Positions 1 to 11,939 of a stretch of 64,000 bases of DNA are shown here, one piece after another (the stretch's first letter is position 1; the number at the start of each line of letters is the position of its first letter). A program made the position numbers and the translations under genes. The stretch lies in NCBI RefSeq assembly GCF_025698545.1, contig NC_068570.1:56191924-56255923 (forward strand). Direction: 5' to 3'. This DNA is from Gossypium raimondii (taxonomy: Eukaryota; Streptophyta; Magnoliopsida; Malvales; Malvaceae). The notes below the pieces were generated by a model, which was not told the DNA's origin, did not search any database, and saw only the letters and a list, made by a program, of their open reading frames with translations.

Positions 1-1520
1 CACTACCAATTGTTTTGGCATATTCTTATTTCTTATTTCAACCCCACATCCCTGTTTGAATATATATATATAACACAATAAAAACAAATAAATCAATAAA
101 TTTTAAGTATGAGAACAAAAACTTGAATAGCAAATAGTTTAAGCTGGCAAAAGTTAAATACCATGTATTTTGATACTGTTAGTCAGGTTCTCTCATTTTG
201 ATCTCTCATCTAGTCATATCCGACAATCGTAAATCACTCATATTCGGACATGAATATAAGAATACAATTCACATAACTTAGGAACACGATGAATGAAACA
301 TATTTATATCCAACATATCGAATATTCGACACTCACCCCCTAATACAAAGCTACTAACATTTAACATAAGATTACAGAGAGAGTTGCATGATTACACAAA
401 GATAAGCAAAGATCCCACAAGTCTCCAATGAAAGGATACGATAATCTGACGACTCTCTAGATACATGAAAATCTACTTGCTCTCAGAATACAAATGCTTA
501 AAGCCACTAGCTATCCCCTCTAAATCACACCCTTACTAAACCGAGAATATAACCTAACCAAGCACAACTCCATTTGGAAGATAAACGATTGTCACCAGTT
601 CCAACATCAAACAGCCCGGATTCTCATGTTGCCAGCTTTCAACTCTGCATGTTAAACAATGCCGGAATTCGACTCGTTCGCCTCTTCCATTTGGCTAAGC
701 TTTTCTCCTGCTAGCATCAAACCTCAAAAGCACATTTTTCTACTTATTCTATGTTAACATCTTTATTGTTCACACAAACTAATTCCAGGATTGAAACTAA
801 CCGATCCTATTTAAGAGATTATCTTCAACGAGCTCAAGATAAGTATTGGATCTTCAGGACGAGCTTCTGCGTTTATCCAATCTGATCCAATTTCTTCAAA
901 GTTAGGAAAACATTAGAAAAACATTTTCCTCAATTCAATCCAAACAAAACTCCTAAATATGTTGTTACAAACAGTTTAGATATTAAGAATGGGTTTGTAG
1001 TCATCAAAGTATTAGCAAGAATGACAACCTAAAGATTTTTCTTATAAAAAATTGCCAACTTAATATGTCAAGTTTCTGAGCTGAACAATGTCAGGCAGCA
1101 ATAGACGCTAGCTTTTCTTAAGCATTTTATCAAACAGTTTCTATGCGCAATCAGGCTTCAAGCCAACTTGGCCGCAAAATAATGATGTCTGCCTCACGCT
1201 TCCACAAGTATCACTCCCAGGTGACACAACACATTCCCAGGTTGATACAGATGCAGCAGAGCTACCCGAGACAGGTTCACTGTTTATCACTTATTCAAAC
1301 TAATAAATATATTACATTTTTAGAGCAATAAAAACAAACTTTTTAGAGCAATAAAGAAGAAGCTAAGAACTTCTTCCTATACTAATCAATATATTCAAGC
1401 TAAGAACCTTTGACACAACACATTGCTTCTGCTGTTAAAATCGTGGTTTAGGTTGCTAATAAAGAAAAAAAGAACTAAAAGATTGTACCTTTGACATTTT
1501 TAGAGCAATGAAATAAGTTA
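1..1520. repeat. Left module, duplicated at 42845-42924 plus 47774-49207
   Basis: This stretch aligns by eye, almost base for base, with 47774-49207. Its first ~65 bases align with 42845-42924, and the second copy is interrupted by the Copia element at 42925-47773. No intact gene is visible. On the minus strand short coding-like stretches occur (for example around 840-900 and 1143-1262) and are preserved in the second copy, but I recognise no family. The module ends in a region that in the second copy jumps to sequence resembling 3300-3440. Confidence 0.85.
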
Positions 1521-1846
1521 TATGGCTGCAGAAGTCCATCTTTTCATTAAGCATGTGGGACACCCATGTCCGATGCATACCCAACAGAGTAAAACAGACT
1601 GAACCCATAAAACCACTTTTAAGTTGCAATATTAAGTGAGCATAATCCATAAAGCTAATTGTACAAATGCAAAGTAAACAGAGAAGGAACCCGACATCCA
1701 AAATTGCACAAGAAAAATCAGGATAAAATGAGTGAACCATTTGTCGACTTTCCCATCATGCTAATAATTTATGCCGTATGCTGGTTTCTATAATAAAGGG
1801 TTGTATTTAATGAAGTAATAATCCACATGTAGATCAAGTCACAAAC

Positions 1847-2030
1847 CTTCAACTGATGACCATGCAATTCTGATTCATTTAACAGTAGAGCACTTTGAAC
1901 AGCATCAACTTCAACAGATTCAACATAGGAAAATCCTTTAGGTTGACCAAACTTGTCTGTCAAAATTGTTACCCTGAGCACAAGATTGGAATTTCTGGTG
2001 AACTTCCTCAGGTGTACATGCATAGTCTAC
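1847..2030 (-). pseudogene. RRM exon fragment of a nuclear poly(A)-binding-protein-like gene, copy 1
   Basis: On the minus strand the exon reads [16 protein letters not shown] in one frame and then [19 protein letters not shown] and [12 protein letters not shown] in another. These match the single RRM of plant nuclear poly(A)-binding proteins (PABPN1-like), covering the RNP2-side start, the RNP1 stretch (KGFSYVE) and the C-terminal end of the domain. It is bounded by an AG at the 5' side (CAG before GTAGAC) and a GT after QLK, so it looks like one exon taken from genomic DNA rather than a processed copy. A few bases are missing between QSC and RVT, which shifts the frame. Nothing else of the gene is recognisable nearby. 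Confidence 0.75.
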
Positions 2031-2431
2031 CTGATGTTACAAAGACATATAAAGAATTAGAGAGTAAGAGAGATGTACAAAACAATGAGATCAGTTATTA
2101 ATTGTACACCTAAACAGTCTACAAGGTACCTAAACAAGCCAAACAAAGCATATGCCAAACTAAATTAATGTTTCCCCTGAATAAGTTGTTAACTACATAT
2201 GGGTGAAACTAGTTTGAATCACATTGAACTCGCCATCTGTAATAACTAAGATTTAATTGTTCATGCACATGCACATGGACAAAACAGAGCATTTTCATGC
2301 CACACAATATACACAAGCATAAAACCAAATTGGGTTGAAGGGATCAAACTGGTAGAACTACTCCTACATCCTTTGGCCAAACTAAAAAGCATGATCCTAA
2401 TTTTATTTGAATAAAGAATGATATCAAAAAA

Positions 2432-2610
2432 TTATAGAGAACAAGATCTCAAAAACATCCTGACAAAGCAAATTCCAAGCACCAGCAGGAGGGGAAACAA
2501 AAATTTGCAGCTCGAAACCCATGTTAAACCCCTGTTTTGCCAGCCACTTGATTCGCACTCCAAGGGAGATGGACAATGCAAATATCCCAACCACTTGATT
2601 CTTAATTTCG
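2432..2610 (-). pseudogene. RNase H-like domain fragment, copy 1
   Basis: Minus-strand sequence, read across frames, resembles the C-terminal part of the RNase H-like domain of plant LINE-type and RVT_3 proteins, with a WLAKQG-like stretch followed by a FVSPPAGAWN-like tail. It is the shorter and more decayed partner of the fragment at 6852-7184 and has no intact frame over the domain. Confidence 0.5.
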
Positions 2611-2699
2611 GCAAGAACACTCCAAAAAACAATATGTACAATTCAACAACAAAATTTAGCAAAAAAATGGCGATAACCCAGTCATTAAGGTATTAGTCT

Positions 2700-3419
2700 T
2701 CCAGGGAACCTACATTTGAATCAGGTCACACCTTCTTAACTTTCCTTTTAATTTGTCCAACTTTGAAAAATTGTAGTCATGCTCCAAACTTCGAAAACAT
2801 TATAGTAATCCCCCAAATGTTTGAAAACCTTAGGAATTCACACCAATCCAATCCCAACTAGATTTCATATCCCGCTTTATCCGATCTCACACTACCAACT
2901 CTCGCTTTATCCAAATTATTAATTGCATCCCACTTTTCTTTCTCAATTTAAAACCGGAAATTGTTCAAAAATATACCTAAAAAGAGATGAGTAAAATCTT
3001 GTTTCACTTGATAATTTAAATGAATATAAATACCAAACTTTATTTTATACAGCGTAGAGTTGTAATGATTTGGAATAAATTTATCATTCAATAAAAAACA
3101 TGATTGTGGTAGGGAGTTGACTACATTCCGTGATCAATCGTCTATCATTTTAGAGAATACGCGTGACAAGATGATTAATCACTGTTGTGACGCTCATGAT
3201 GGATATCTTAATTTCTTTAAATAATTTTAACAAAATATGAAAATTTCTTTTTTTTAAAAACAATTAATTTTTTTTATAAATTTTTAATCATTTATTTAAT
3301 CAAACCAAATGAATTTTAAAAAATAATTTTTTATAAGCATAATGAAATCTTGACACCAAAGAACTAAACAGAGATAAAGGAGAACATATAGATCATTGCA
3401 GTCCATGATTATTCAGTAG
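2700..3419. repeat. Intergenic module (3040-3260) also found at 7340-7520 and 33325-33540
   Basis: No coding potential. About 200 bases from 3040 recur near 33325 with few changes and more weakly near 7340-7520. They share an ATTTTAGAGAATAC-type core and a run reading ATGGATATCTTAATTTC. The module precedes DC1-derived sequence here, and in the other copies it flanks related modules. Confidence 0.7.
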
Positions 3420-4103
3420 ATGAGAGCTTTGACCATTGCTGTTAGAGGCTTGTCTTTAGAAGAAATCTTCAATTGGGAAGAGATGCTTAATGATCTTAGA
3501 CACACCATCTTTACTCATGAGCTGGTCTCCAAATATAATGAATATTGGGAGGAAGTAGTAGTATTTGTAATGCCATTGTGGTTGCATGTCCAAACATTTT
3601 CTCTTTTTTATTTCAAATGCAAGGAGAATTGTAATGGTTGTGGCATCAAGTGTTGGCGTGGTGCATTCAGATGTGGGAAGTGCAGATTTGCTTTGGATTT
3701 TGCATGCTTAACATTACCACATTCGGCTCTTCACAAAATTGATGAACACATGCTAAACCTTACTTATTATGATGATAAGGAGCAATCTTATTGTGATATT
3801 TGTGAACAAGAAAGTGATCCAAGGCTTTGGTATTATTCTTGTTCAATTTGTGATACTTCTGCTCATCTCAAATGTGTTCTTGGAGAATTTTCATTTCTAA
3901 AGGATGGGAGCATAGTGCCTTTTTATTATTACAAACATAATCGTGATATTAAAATTTTTAGGAAGGTCGAGGGCTACCCTGAATGCTCTTATTGTGGTAA
4001 GCTTTGCCAAGAAGAAATTCTCAAGTGTGAAAAGTCTGCATATGCAATTATATCATTCACTGCAAATGTCGTTGGGGTTACTAAGCCTAAAGCTTTGTGG
4101 TAA
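3420..4103 (+). pseudogene. Truncated DC1-domain protein, 3' part only
   Basis: From about 3590 this is a close copy of the last three zinc-binding modules of the DC1 gene at 28476-30555: CNGCG...CGKCRFALDFAC, then HMLNLTYYDDKEQSYCDIC...SAHLKC, then YPECSYCGKLCQEEILKCEK. The final module loses its frame through a small insertion near 4040, so the last Cys/His ligands are out of frame. The first ~55 codons (MRALTIAVRGLSLEEIFN...) do not match the DC1 gene but recur in part at 5346-5440. That makes the 5' end a foreign fusion rather than a real N-terminus. DC1 proteins normally carry many modules, so this is a remnant. Confidence 0.75.
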
Positions 4104-4500
4104 GTACTCTAAATGAGTAAAAAAATAATTTTTCAATCACTGTTGATTGCTATTATTTCATGATTTTGTTTTCATTATTAACATCAGTTGTAATTGTCTT
4201 CGTGGTTGTAGATTTGATTTGTTCAATGAAAAGTACCAAATGGTTTATTTGATAAAAGGAGTTCACAAAGGATTTGACACTTCATTCCTACATCTTCGAT
4301 CAAAGGATGCTCAAATTCTAGGTATGATTTGGTTTCATTGTTACTTTGTTCATGATTGATTTGGGTTTGTATAATTTGATTCAATATTACTTCGGGATTC
4401 ATCTATGATTTGTTTGGGTTTGTAAGATTTGAATTATTTCTTATTTAAATTATCTTAATTAATTTAATTATTCTCAACAGTACTTTTGAGCTTAGGTTGC
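4104..4500 (+). other. DC1-type 3' untranslated exon with intron, copy 1
   Basis: The sequence after the DC1 fragment matches the sequence after the complete DC1 copy at 30555-30960. It includes a strong donor (TGTGGTAAGT) and, about 110 bases on, an acceptor (GGTTGTAG) followed by conserved AAGTACCAAA-type exon sequence. Because the stop codon precedes the donor in the complete copy, this is best read as an intron in the 3' UTR. Confidence 0.5.
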
Positions 4501-4529
4501 AGAACCCATAATTCAAACACACAATAAAA

Positions 4530-5345
4530 TGCAGAAATAAAAGTTATTAAGTTTTAATTCTTTTATATTTTTCAAGTAGTATTTGATTTAATTATCATTT
4601 ACCCTTTCAACATTTATTGGACAATTTTAAAAATAATTTAAAAGTTTAATCTTAATTTGAGAATATATTTTATCTATTAACTGTCAACAATTTTTTAAGA
4701 AAAACAAAATAAACACTAAAATTATATACAATAATAAAAATAGAAAATGAGTGAATGGACCCATTTCTATACTATATATTATCGAGGCTGCTCTTCTCAA
4801 GGTCTTTGGGTGTAGATGAACTCACCTCGTCTCATCAAAATAAAAAATAAAAAAATATTATGTCAATAACTCATGAGAAGAAAACGAAATATTTAACCCA
4901 GTGATTATTTTATACAATTATTTTAATTAAAATAATTAAATTGAGAAAAAATTAGAGTGATCAAAATAGGATAAATCTTATTTTAAAGTGACTATTTTGT
5001 GTTGTTTAGATTTTGATTCATTATTCGTAAGGTTTAAAATTGTTTCATTAAAAAACTAAACAATGGAAAAAAAGGGAGTGAAAGCTTTAGTTATCTGAAT
5101 AAAGAAGTCATACAAGAATGATTTTAAAAAACTTTTCGAATAATTAAGTGACTTATATGAAAATTTTAGAATACTTCAATAATCATTTTATAAACATAAG
5201 CTTACTAATAGTTTAGAAACCTTAAGTGTAATATTTCTTAAAAAATATTTTTATATAAATAATCAAAAGTTTCATCTTAATTTGAATATTTAATTTTTTT
5301 TAAATATTTAGTCCATTAACTGCCAAACATATTTTTTAGATGAGC
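4530..5345. repeat. ~0.8 kb intergenic module, copy 1 (others 10790-11640 and 41975-42560)
   Basis: AT-rich non-coding sequence with landmarks shared by all three copies: TTTAATTATCATTTAC, CATTTATTGGA, a run about taking part in GAATGGACCCATTT (copies 1 and 2), and AATAATTAAGTGACTTA. No open frame is supported. Confidence 0.7.
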
Positions 5346-5560
5346 AATTTGACCATTACTCTTAGAGGCTTGTCTTTAGAAGAGATGCTTAATGATCTTA
5401 GACACACCATCTCTACTTAAGAGATGGTCTCCTAGAGAGGAGATAAAATCATTTGTCAGCTTGATGACTAAAGCCATTTTGTAAGCAACCATCTTGGTGG
5501 TCAAATCTAAGTTGTTGCATGGACATTTCTTACTATTGCGGCAGGGGTAAGGACTCATTT
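5346..5560. repeat. Second copy of the 5' part of the 3420 fragment
   Basis: GACCATTACTCTTAGAGGCTT and the following LSLEE...MLNDLRHTI-coding stretch match 3426-3530, but a stop follows shortly after and no DC1 sequence is attached. This shows that the 5' part of the 3420-4103 frame is an independent repeat. Confidence 0.6.
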
Positions 5561-5745
5561 TGGACTGCCTCGGATGTTAGTTGGGTAAAACATAACACAG
5601 GCTCATTTTGCAATGGCTACCTTGCAAGACTCATCTGAAGCTGCTTCTCCGCTTGATCTGGGAACCAAGTTATAAACAGATATGCGGCTGAGGTTAGATT
5701 AAAAGAGAAAAGGAACTTCAACAAAAGTTTTTGATGGCTATTGAA

Positions 5746-5955
5746 TCACTTACAGATGAGTACAGTTCCGGGCACAGCTGAGTTCTTGCCTTGAATTGTC
5801 ACCAAACCAGCTTTGCATGCATCTTGCAACTTAGTTCTACCTATGGAATCAAATGTGCCTGCAAAAACAAGAACTATTTCATGCTTTGGTCCTGGTTTTA
5901 CAGTTTGAAGCCCTGATGTTATACACGCTATATTCTGAAAATCAGCTTGCTCCAA
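5746..5955 (-). pseudogene. Unrecognised exon-like fragment
   Basis: The minus-strand frame encodes 69 residues containing GPKHEIVLVFAG and GTFDSIGRTKLQDACKAGLV. An AG acceptor-like TTTTTGCAG falls inside it, and a GTAAGTG donor-like site follows LIC. The composition looks like former coding sequence. The KLQDACKAGLVTIQGK part faintly recalls an S4-type RNA-binding motif, but I cannot assign it. No continuation is visible on either side. Confidence 0.3.
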
Positions 5956-5984
5956 TTTATTGGCATTTGGCAGCAGCAGTAGAT

Positions 5985-7010
5985 CTTTTTATTAATCATG
6001 CGGGACACCCGTGTCCGATGCATACTCAACAGAGTAAAACAGACCGAACCCATAAAACAAGAAGTTGCAATATTAAGTGAGCATCATCCATGAAACTAAG
6101 TTTACAAATGCAAAAGTAGACAGAAAGAACCCGACCTCCAAAATTGCACAAGAAAAATCAGGAAAAAATGAGTGAACCATTTGTCGATGTTCCCATCATG
6201 CTAATAATTTATGCCGTATGCTGGTTTCTATAATAAAGGGCTGTATTTAATGAAGTAATAATCCACATGTAGATCAAGTTACAAACCTTCATCTGATGAC
6301 CATGCAATTCTGATTCATTTAACAGTAGAGCACTTTGAACAGTATCAACTTCAACAAATTCAATCTAGGCAAATCCTTTAGGTTGACCAAACATGTCTGT
6401 CAAAATTGTTACTCTGATCACAAGATTGGAATTGCTGGTGAACGTCCTCAGGTGTACATGCATAGTCTACCTGATGTTACCAATACATGTAAAGAAATAC
6501 AGAGTAAGAAAGATGTACAAAACGTTGAGATCGTTTATTAATTGTACACCTAAACAAGCCAAACAAAGGATATGACAAACTAAATTCATGTTTCCCCTGA
6601 ATAAGTTGTTAGCTACTTATGGGTGAAATTAGTTTGAATCACATTGAACTCGCCATCTGTAATAACTATGATTTAATTGTTCATGCACATGCACATGGAC
6701 AAAACAGAGCATTTTCATGCCACACAATATACACGAGCATAAAACCAGATTGGGTTGAAGGGATCAAACTGGTAGAACTACTCCTAAATCCTTTGGCCAA
6801 ACTAAAAAGCATGGTCATAGTTTTATTTGAATAAAGAAGGATATCAAAAAATTATAGAGAACAAGATCTCAAAACATCCTGACAAAGAAAATTCCAAGCA
6901 CCAGCAGGAGAGGAAACAAAAATTTGCAGCTCGAGACCCATGATAAACCCTTGTTTTGCCAGCCACTTGATTGGCAGTCCGTGGGGTGGGAGATGGAGAA
7001 TGCAAATATC
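5985..7010. repeat. Duplicated ~1.1 kb module, copy 2 (partner 1540-2640)
   Basis: Second copy of the module described at 1540-2640, in the same orientation, with the same order of RRM exon and RNase H-like fragment on the minus strand. Confidence 0.85.
6287..6470 (-). pseudogene. RRM exon fragment of a nuclear poly(A)-binding-protein-like gene, copy 2
   Basis: This has the same length (184 bases) and boundaries as 1847-2030 and the same missing bases between QSC and RVT. It adds a private stop: the codon after KGFA reads TAG where copy 1 has TAT. The exon is therefore dead in both copies, and the shared lesion predates the duplication. Confidence 0.75.
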
Positions 7011-7184
7011 CCAACCATGTCCGCACAGTTGTAGTATATTTCTAACCAATGCCAAGTTATGAGAAGCAGCCTGGCCATCATTCAACAGCTGGACAGCTTG
7101 GGAACTGTCACATTCCACCACTACCTTCTTGAATGGAGAGAGCATGAAAAATGCCCCACAATTCCGCTCCCAGCACATTACCAA
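6852..7184 (-). pseudogene. RNase H-like (RVT_3/LINE-type) domain fragment, copy 2
   Basis: A 110-residue open frame contains VVVECDSSQAVQLLND, with the acidic residue typical of the second or third strand of plant RNase H-like domains. It continues to NLALVRNIL and a WDI.ILHLP...KWLAKQGF stretch that corresponds to the usual W-x-x-x-F-x-H-V-x-R...ADWLAK block. The R/N/A/D part of that block is degraded, and the domain N-terminus is missing. Such domains occur at the end of plant LINE polyproteins and in related single-domain genes. It is a fragment without a start or an upstream reverse transcriptase. Confidence 0.55.
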
Positions 7185-7199
7185 CGTAAATAGAATCTG

Positions 7200-7998
7200 G
7201 AATAGACTTCCCCCTTTTCAGCTTGGGTCACACACAATAATCCTTCATTCAAAGAAATAAATAGTAAAAGTTTAATTTAATTATCAAAATATGCCTAATT
7301 TAAATATCAAATAGTTAAAAACAGAGGAGAAAAATCTTGTTTCACTTCCTAATTTAAATATCAAATTTTATAATATTAATGTTTTGGATAAATTTATCAT
7401 TTAATAAAAAATATTAATGTGGTAGAGGTTTGATTCCCTTTAGACTATATTTTGTGATAAACTGTTTATCATTTTAGAGAACACGACGATTAGAGATGTC
7501 ACTCACGGTGAATATCTTAATTTCTTTATTTTTAAAATAAATTTTAAAATAATTAGTTTTCAAACTAATTTGAAGTATGGTTAATATTGGATTAATAAAT
7601 ATGGTTTTGAATGTTTTATAAAACTTATACTTGAAAACTTTGAAATGAATTTTTGGAATATTCAAATTTAAATATTTCAAATAATTATATATTTATTTTT
7701 ATTTACTATTTTTTAAGTTCATGCATATCTAGAATTCGTGATAAGATTAAATCAAATTTTTTAATATATAATATTTAATCAAACCAAATGAGTTGGTTGG
7801 ATTGACCAAATCAAGAATTTTGTGGTTTAACCGATTGGATCATTGACCCAATTTTGCAAACTTTGATGGCATCTATTCTTTGTATTATGACATCTATCTT
7901 GCCCTCACTTGAATTAAATTTTTAATAATAAACTTAATTTTTTTTATTTAGACTTATTTATAAAAATATATATATTTGAATTTTTTTAATAGTCAAAT
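7200..7998. other. Intergenic, no gene seen
   Basis: AT-rich sequence with a partial copy of the 3040-3260 module (7340-7520). Near 7790-7870 there is a GGTTTAACCGATTGGATCA-type motif that recurs near 41860. No supported coding region. Confidence 0.6.
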
Positions 7999-10744
7999 TG
8001 TAACACCCCTTACCTGAGACTGTTGCTGGAGTCGAGCATGAGGCGTTATCTGATTTAACTTACCAGTTCGGAGCATAAAAATTTGCTTTTAAAATTAATT
8101 CGCTCACGTTCAATCAATATGTCCCTAAAAATGACCCTTGAGACCCTAAAACATGCAACAAAAATGATTTGGGTTCAAACCGGAAACACTAAAAATTTTC
8201 CGAATACTTGATCAAATTAAAACAATTTATTTCACTATTCACAATAAAACTGTCCACTTGCGCAACAATCACTAATTTAATTATAACTTGAGTTACGAAA
8301 CTCAAAATTTAGATCCGTAAATTTTTCCTAAAACTAGACTTATATATCTTCTTACCATAAAATTTTTAAAATTTTTGGTTTATCCAATTATTACAGTTTA
8401 TTCTTTAAAGTTTCCCCTGTTTCACTATTCGACAGCTCTGATCCCTCTTCACTAAAATTAATTATTTCAATGTACAAAATTCGGATAATATTATCTTTTG
8501 TTTCTATTGAAAATAGACTCACTAGGGAATCTAAAAATATAAATTATAACTCCAAATTATTTTGTACCATTTTAATGATTTTCTAAATTTAGAACAGGGA
8601 TTTCAAAAGTTATTTTGATCCTGTCTCACTAAAATTCAAATATCTAAAAATATACAACTCTTTTGCTTACTCTATTTTTTCATGTGAAAATAGACTCATT
8701 TAGTATTAATTTCATATCTCATTCAGCTTCTAATTAAATTTTCACTATTTTTGGTGATTTTTCAAAATCAGACTACTGATGTTGTCCAAAACTGTGTTAG
8801 TAAAAAAAATGTTAATAACCAAGTTTATAACACATTCACTTCCTTTCAATTAAACCCTATACATGCCATATAAACCTTATGATGCACAATAAAATTTACC
8901 AAAGTAATCTGGATAGTGTGCCCTGATGTGTTGATCCGATCCACCGATTTCACATCAATCTACAAAGAACATTAAACGCACAGGAGTAAGCTTACAGAAA
9001 GCTTAGTAAGTTCATAGGTCCATAATAAAATCTTACCACAACTTCACTAATAATATTAATAAAGAAATAAAAATTCAACATTTCCTACCAACCATAATCT
9101 CAAACAGTGAATCTATCCAATCGAGCTCAATATCATATGTCAACTTATATTCCGACATTTAGCTTCAATTGCACTTACAAATGCCTGTCAAATTAAGGAT
9201 CGTCTTACGGATTTGAGTACATCGTTTGCCCGATGCCACAATTTGCTTGAATATTTCACATTGCTATAACTCAGTATGGTTTTCTTCACGGAAATACCAT
9301 ACCTACTTTTCACAACTCAGTATGGTTTTCTTTATCGAAATACCATACCTACGTTTCACACTTTTCCATGGATTCACCATGGACTTATTCGTCAATTCAT
9401 CACTGATTACCGAACGTATGTACTCAATCCTGCGTATCCCTTAATTTGAACTAACAATCTCATTTTATTCTCATTTTTACCATAATCATAATTCAACAAC
9501 AATATATGAATTGATACATTATATCATTCCCACATTAACAAATAATCATAAAAGTTCAGCCATATGAACTTACCTGGGCCAATTTGCAGGAGTTATAAAA
9601 GTTTAGAAACTAGTTCGATACTTTCTCTTTCCACGTTTATCTTCAGATTCCCGATCTATAATATAAAAATTTTCATTCATTAGCATCTAATTTAATACTA
9701 ATTTGCTTCAAAATTTATTCCGTCCAATTTTCAAAATTACACTTTTACCCCCAAAATTTACAATTTTACAATTTGGTCCCTACTCAATTAACCCTTCAAT
9801 TGATCTATTTTTTTCTCAATTAACACCTTTTCCAACTATTTTAGACTACTATATTGCCTTTGATATTCAAAACCACAACATCAAACCCTAATTCTATTTT
9901 TTTTCACAATTAGGTCCCTAAAATCAATTTATATCAAAATTACTTAATAAAATCATCATATAATAAAATTAAAGCTTTAATTCCATATTAATTCATCATA
10001 AAAATCCAGCACTCATCAATGGTAACTTTCAAAATCAGCCATGAAATCAATAACTAATGAAATAATTAGTTGGACCTAATTGTAAAAGTATCGAACTCAC
10101 AAAAATTATAAGAAATAATCAAGAATTAAACTTACATGGTTCAAATATATGAAAAACCAGCTTGGAGGGACTCTTCAATGGCATTTTGGCTGAAAAATAT
10201 GAAGAATTGCCTAGAAACTCTTTTAATTAAGATTTTTATTTGTTAACTTTTACAAAATTTCCAATTTTGCCCTTATTACATCACTTTTCCAGATTTCTCT
10301 TTTCTTATGCCGTCTCAACTATCCCTTATTGGCATATTTATGCCTTAATTCCCTCCTTATTTATCAATTAAGCTATTTAATCACAATTTAACAAATTTTG
10401 CACTATTTTCAATTTAGTTCTTTTTAATTAATTGACTATCCAAACGTTAAAATTTTTTAACGAAACTTTTATACTAACTCAATGACACTCCATAAATAAT
10501 TATAAAAATATTTATGGCTCGGTTTATGAACTCGAGGTCTCGATGCCTCATTTTAGACCCAATTTACCTATTAAATTCTTTTTAAATTACAAAATTCAAT
10601 AAATCACAAAATTCACAAATTCAAAAATTCTTATAAATTCACACTTGACCCATAATTATTAGCTTATTAAATTTTAAGACTCATTGGTCGATTTAGTGAT
10701 CTCGAATCACTGTTTCCGACACCACTGAAAATTAAGCTGTTACA
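7999..10744. mobile_element. Solo LTR 1 (2746 bp), TSD CAAAT
   Basis: Starts TGTAACACCCC and ends CTGTTACA. It is flanked by CAAAT at 7994-7998 and CAAAT at 10745-10749. TG...CA ends with a 5-bp target duplication and no internal coding sequence are the marks of a solo LTR left by recombination between two LTRs. The same family recurs at 13845, 24128, 56563 and 58179. Long LTRs with this start are, as I recall, typical of Tekay/Del-type Gypsy elements; that assignment is inference. The small open frames inside it have no family match and look incidental. Confidence 0.85.
9274..9382. repeat. Tandem inverted repeats at mid-LTR (solo LTR 1)
   Basis: Two ~46-bp units each contain GTATGGT...ACCATAC (9274-9302 and 9320-9348). 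A third, different inverted repeat with TCCATGG...CCATGGA arms follows at about 9364-9382. See the matching arrays in the other LTRs. Confidence 0.75.
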
Positions 10745-10789
10745 CAAATGGATTAAATCTCTCAAAATTTTCATAAAGAATATTTTTTA

Positions 10790-11640
10790 TAAAATATTCA
10801 AATAAAAGTTATTAAATTTTAACTTATTTTATATTTTTAAGTATTATTTTATTTAATTATCATTTACTCTTTCAACATTTATTGGACAATCAAAAGTTTA
10901 ATCTTAATTTGACTATTTGATTTTTAAAAAAAAATATTTTATCTATTAACTGCCAACAAATTTTTTAAGAAAAATAGAACAAATGCGAAAATTATATATA
11001 ATAATAGAAATAGAAAATGAGTGAATGGACCCATTTGTATGCTACATATTATCCAGGCTGCTCTTCTCAATGTTTTTGGCAAAAGTCGCTTGTCACAGAG
11101 GTTGATGATGATGATGGAGGAAATATAATTTCCAATTTTCATTGTAGTAGAGTTTTGAAAATTTAAAAAAAAAAATGTCATGTGAACAAATCAGTGGAAG
11201 AAAATGGAAAATTTAGCTGCAATCATTACTTCACATAATTATTTTAATTAGAGTGATTAAATTGAGGAAAAATTTAGAGTGACTAAAATAGGATAGATCT
11301 TATTTTAAAAGCGACTCTATTTTATGTTGTTTGGATTTTTATTAATTAATACGTGATATTTAGAATTGTTTCATGAAAAAAACTGAACAATGAAAGAGAA
11401 GGGTAAGGAAAGTTTTCACGGTGCGAACAAAGAAGCCGTGATAATTAAGTGACTTAAGTAAAAACTTTAAAAGAATTCAAGAATTATTTTAAAAATTTTT
11501 GAAATTAAATGACTAAAACATAAATTTATTAATAGTTTAATAACATGTTGTTTTAAAAAATGGTTTTTATTGATCTTAATTGGACCATTTAATTTTTTTA
11601 ATATTTAATTCATTAACTAGCAAACATATTTTCTAGAAAA
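10790..11640. repeat. ~0.8 kb intergenic module, copy 2
   Basis: Partner of 4530-5345 and 41975-42560. It shares the TTTAATTATCATTTAC, CATTTATTGGACA and GAATGGACCCATTT landmarks. An open frame on the minus strand (10939-11181) is low-complexity and not supported. Confidence 0.7.
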
Positions 11641-11939
11641 TTAGAAATAGACAATGACTTTTGGAGTTAAAAGGGAAAAAAAAAATCTAACCCTTGATGG
11701 TGTTGTTGCGGATGCTTCAAGAGCCAGCCTAGAGCAGCCAGCTGGTGCAGCCCGCAAGATTCAAATATCCGAAACAATTAACTTATATCCATAAACACCA
11801 AATAAATAAATAGAGATAAAAGAGAACAATAGTTCAAAAAACATGCGGGAAAGAAATATCAGAGTTTTAACTAACTATCATACTTTAAATAGATAAGCTA
11901 AACAATCTCAAATCTACGTTATAAAATAAAGAAATAATT

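Larger units (their letters stand above)
1540..2640. repeat. Duplicated ~1.1 kb module, copy 1 (partner 5985-7010)
   Basis: The sequence from about 1540 to 2640 repeats at 5985-7010 with scattered substitutions and small indels. Each copy holds, on the minus strand, a poly(A)-binding-protein-like RRM exon and, further upstream on that strand, a fragment of an RNase H-like domain. Both copies carry the same lesion in the RRM exon, so the module was already non-coding when it duplicated. Confidence 0.85.

Noticed and set aside
4147..4359. 70-codon open frame after the DC1 fragment
   Set aside because: It crosses a predicted intron and the 3' UTR exon shared with the complete DC1 copy.
9226..9444. 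72-codon frame in solo LTR 1
   Set aside because: Runs through the tandem inverted repeats; no protein resemblance.
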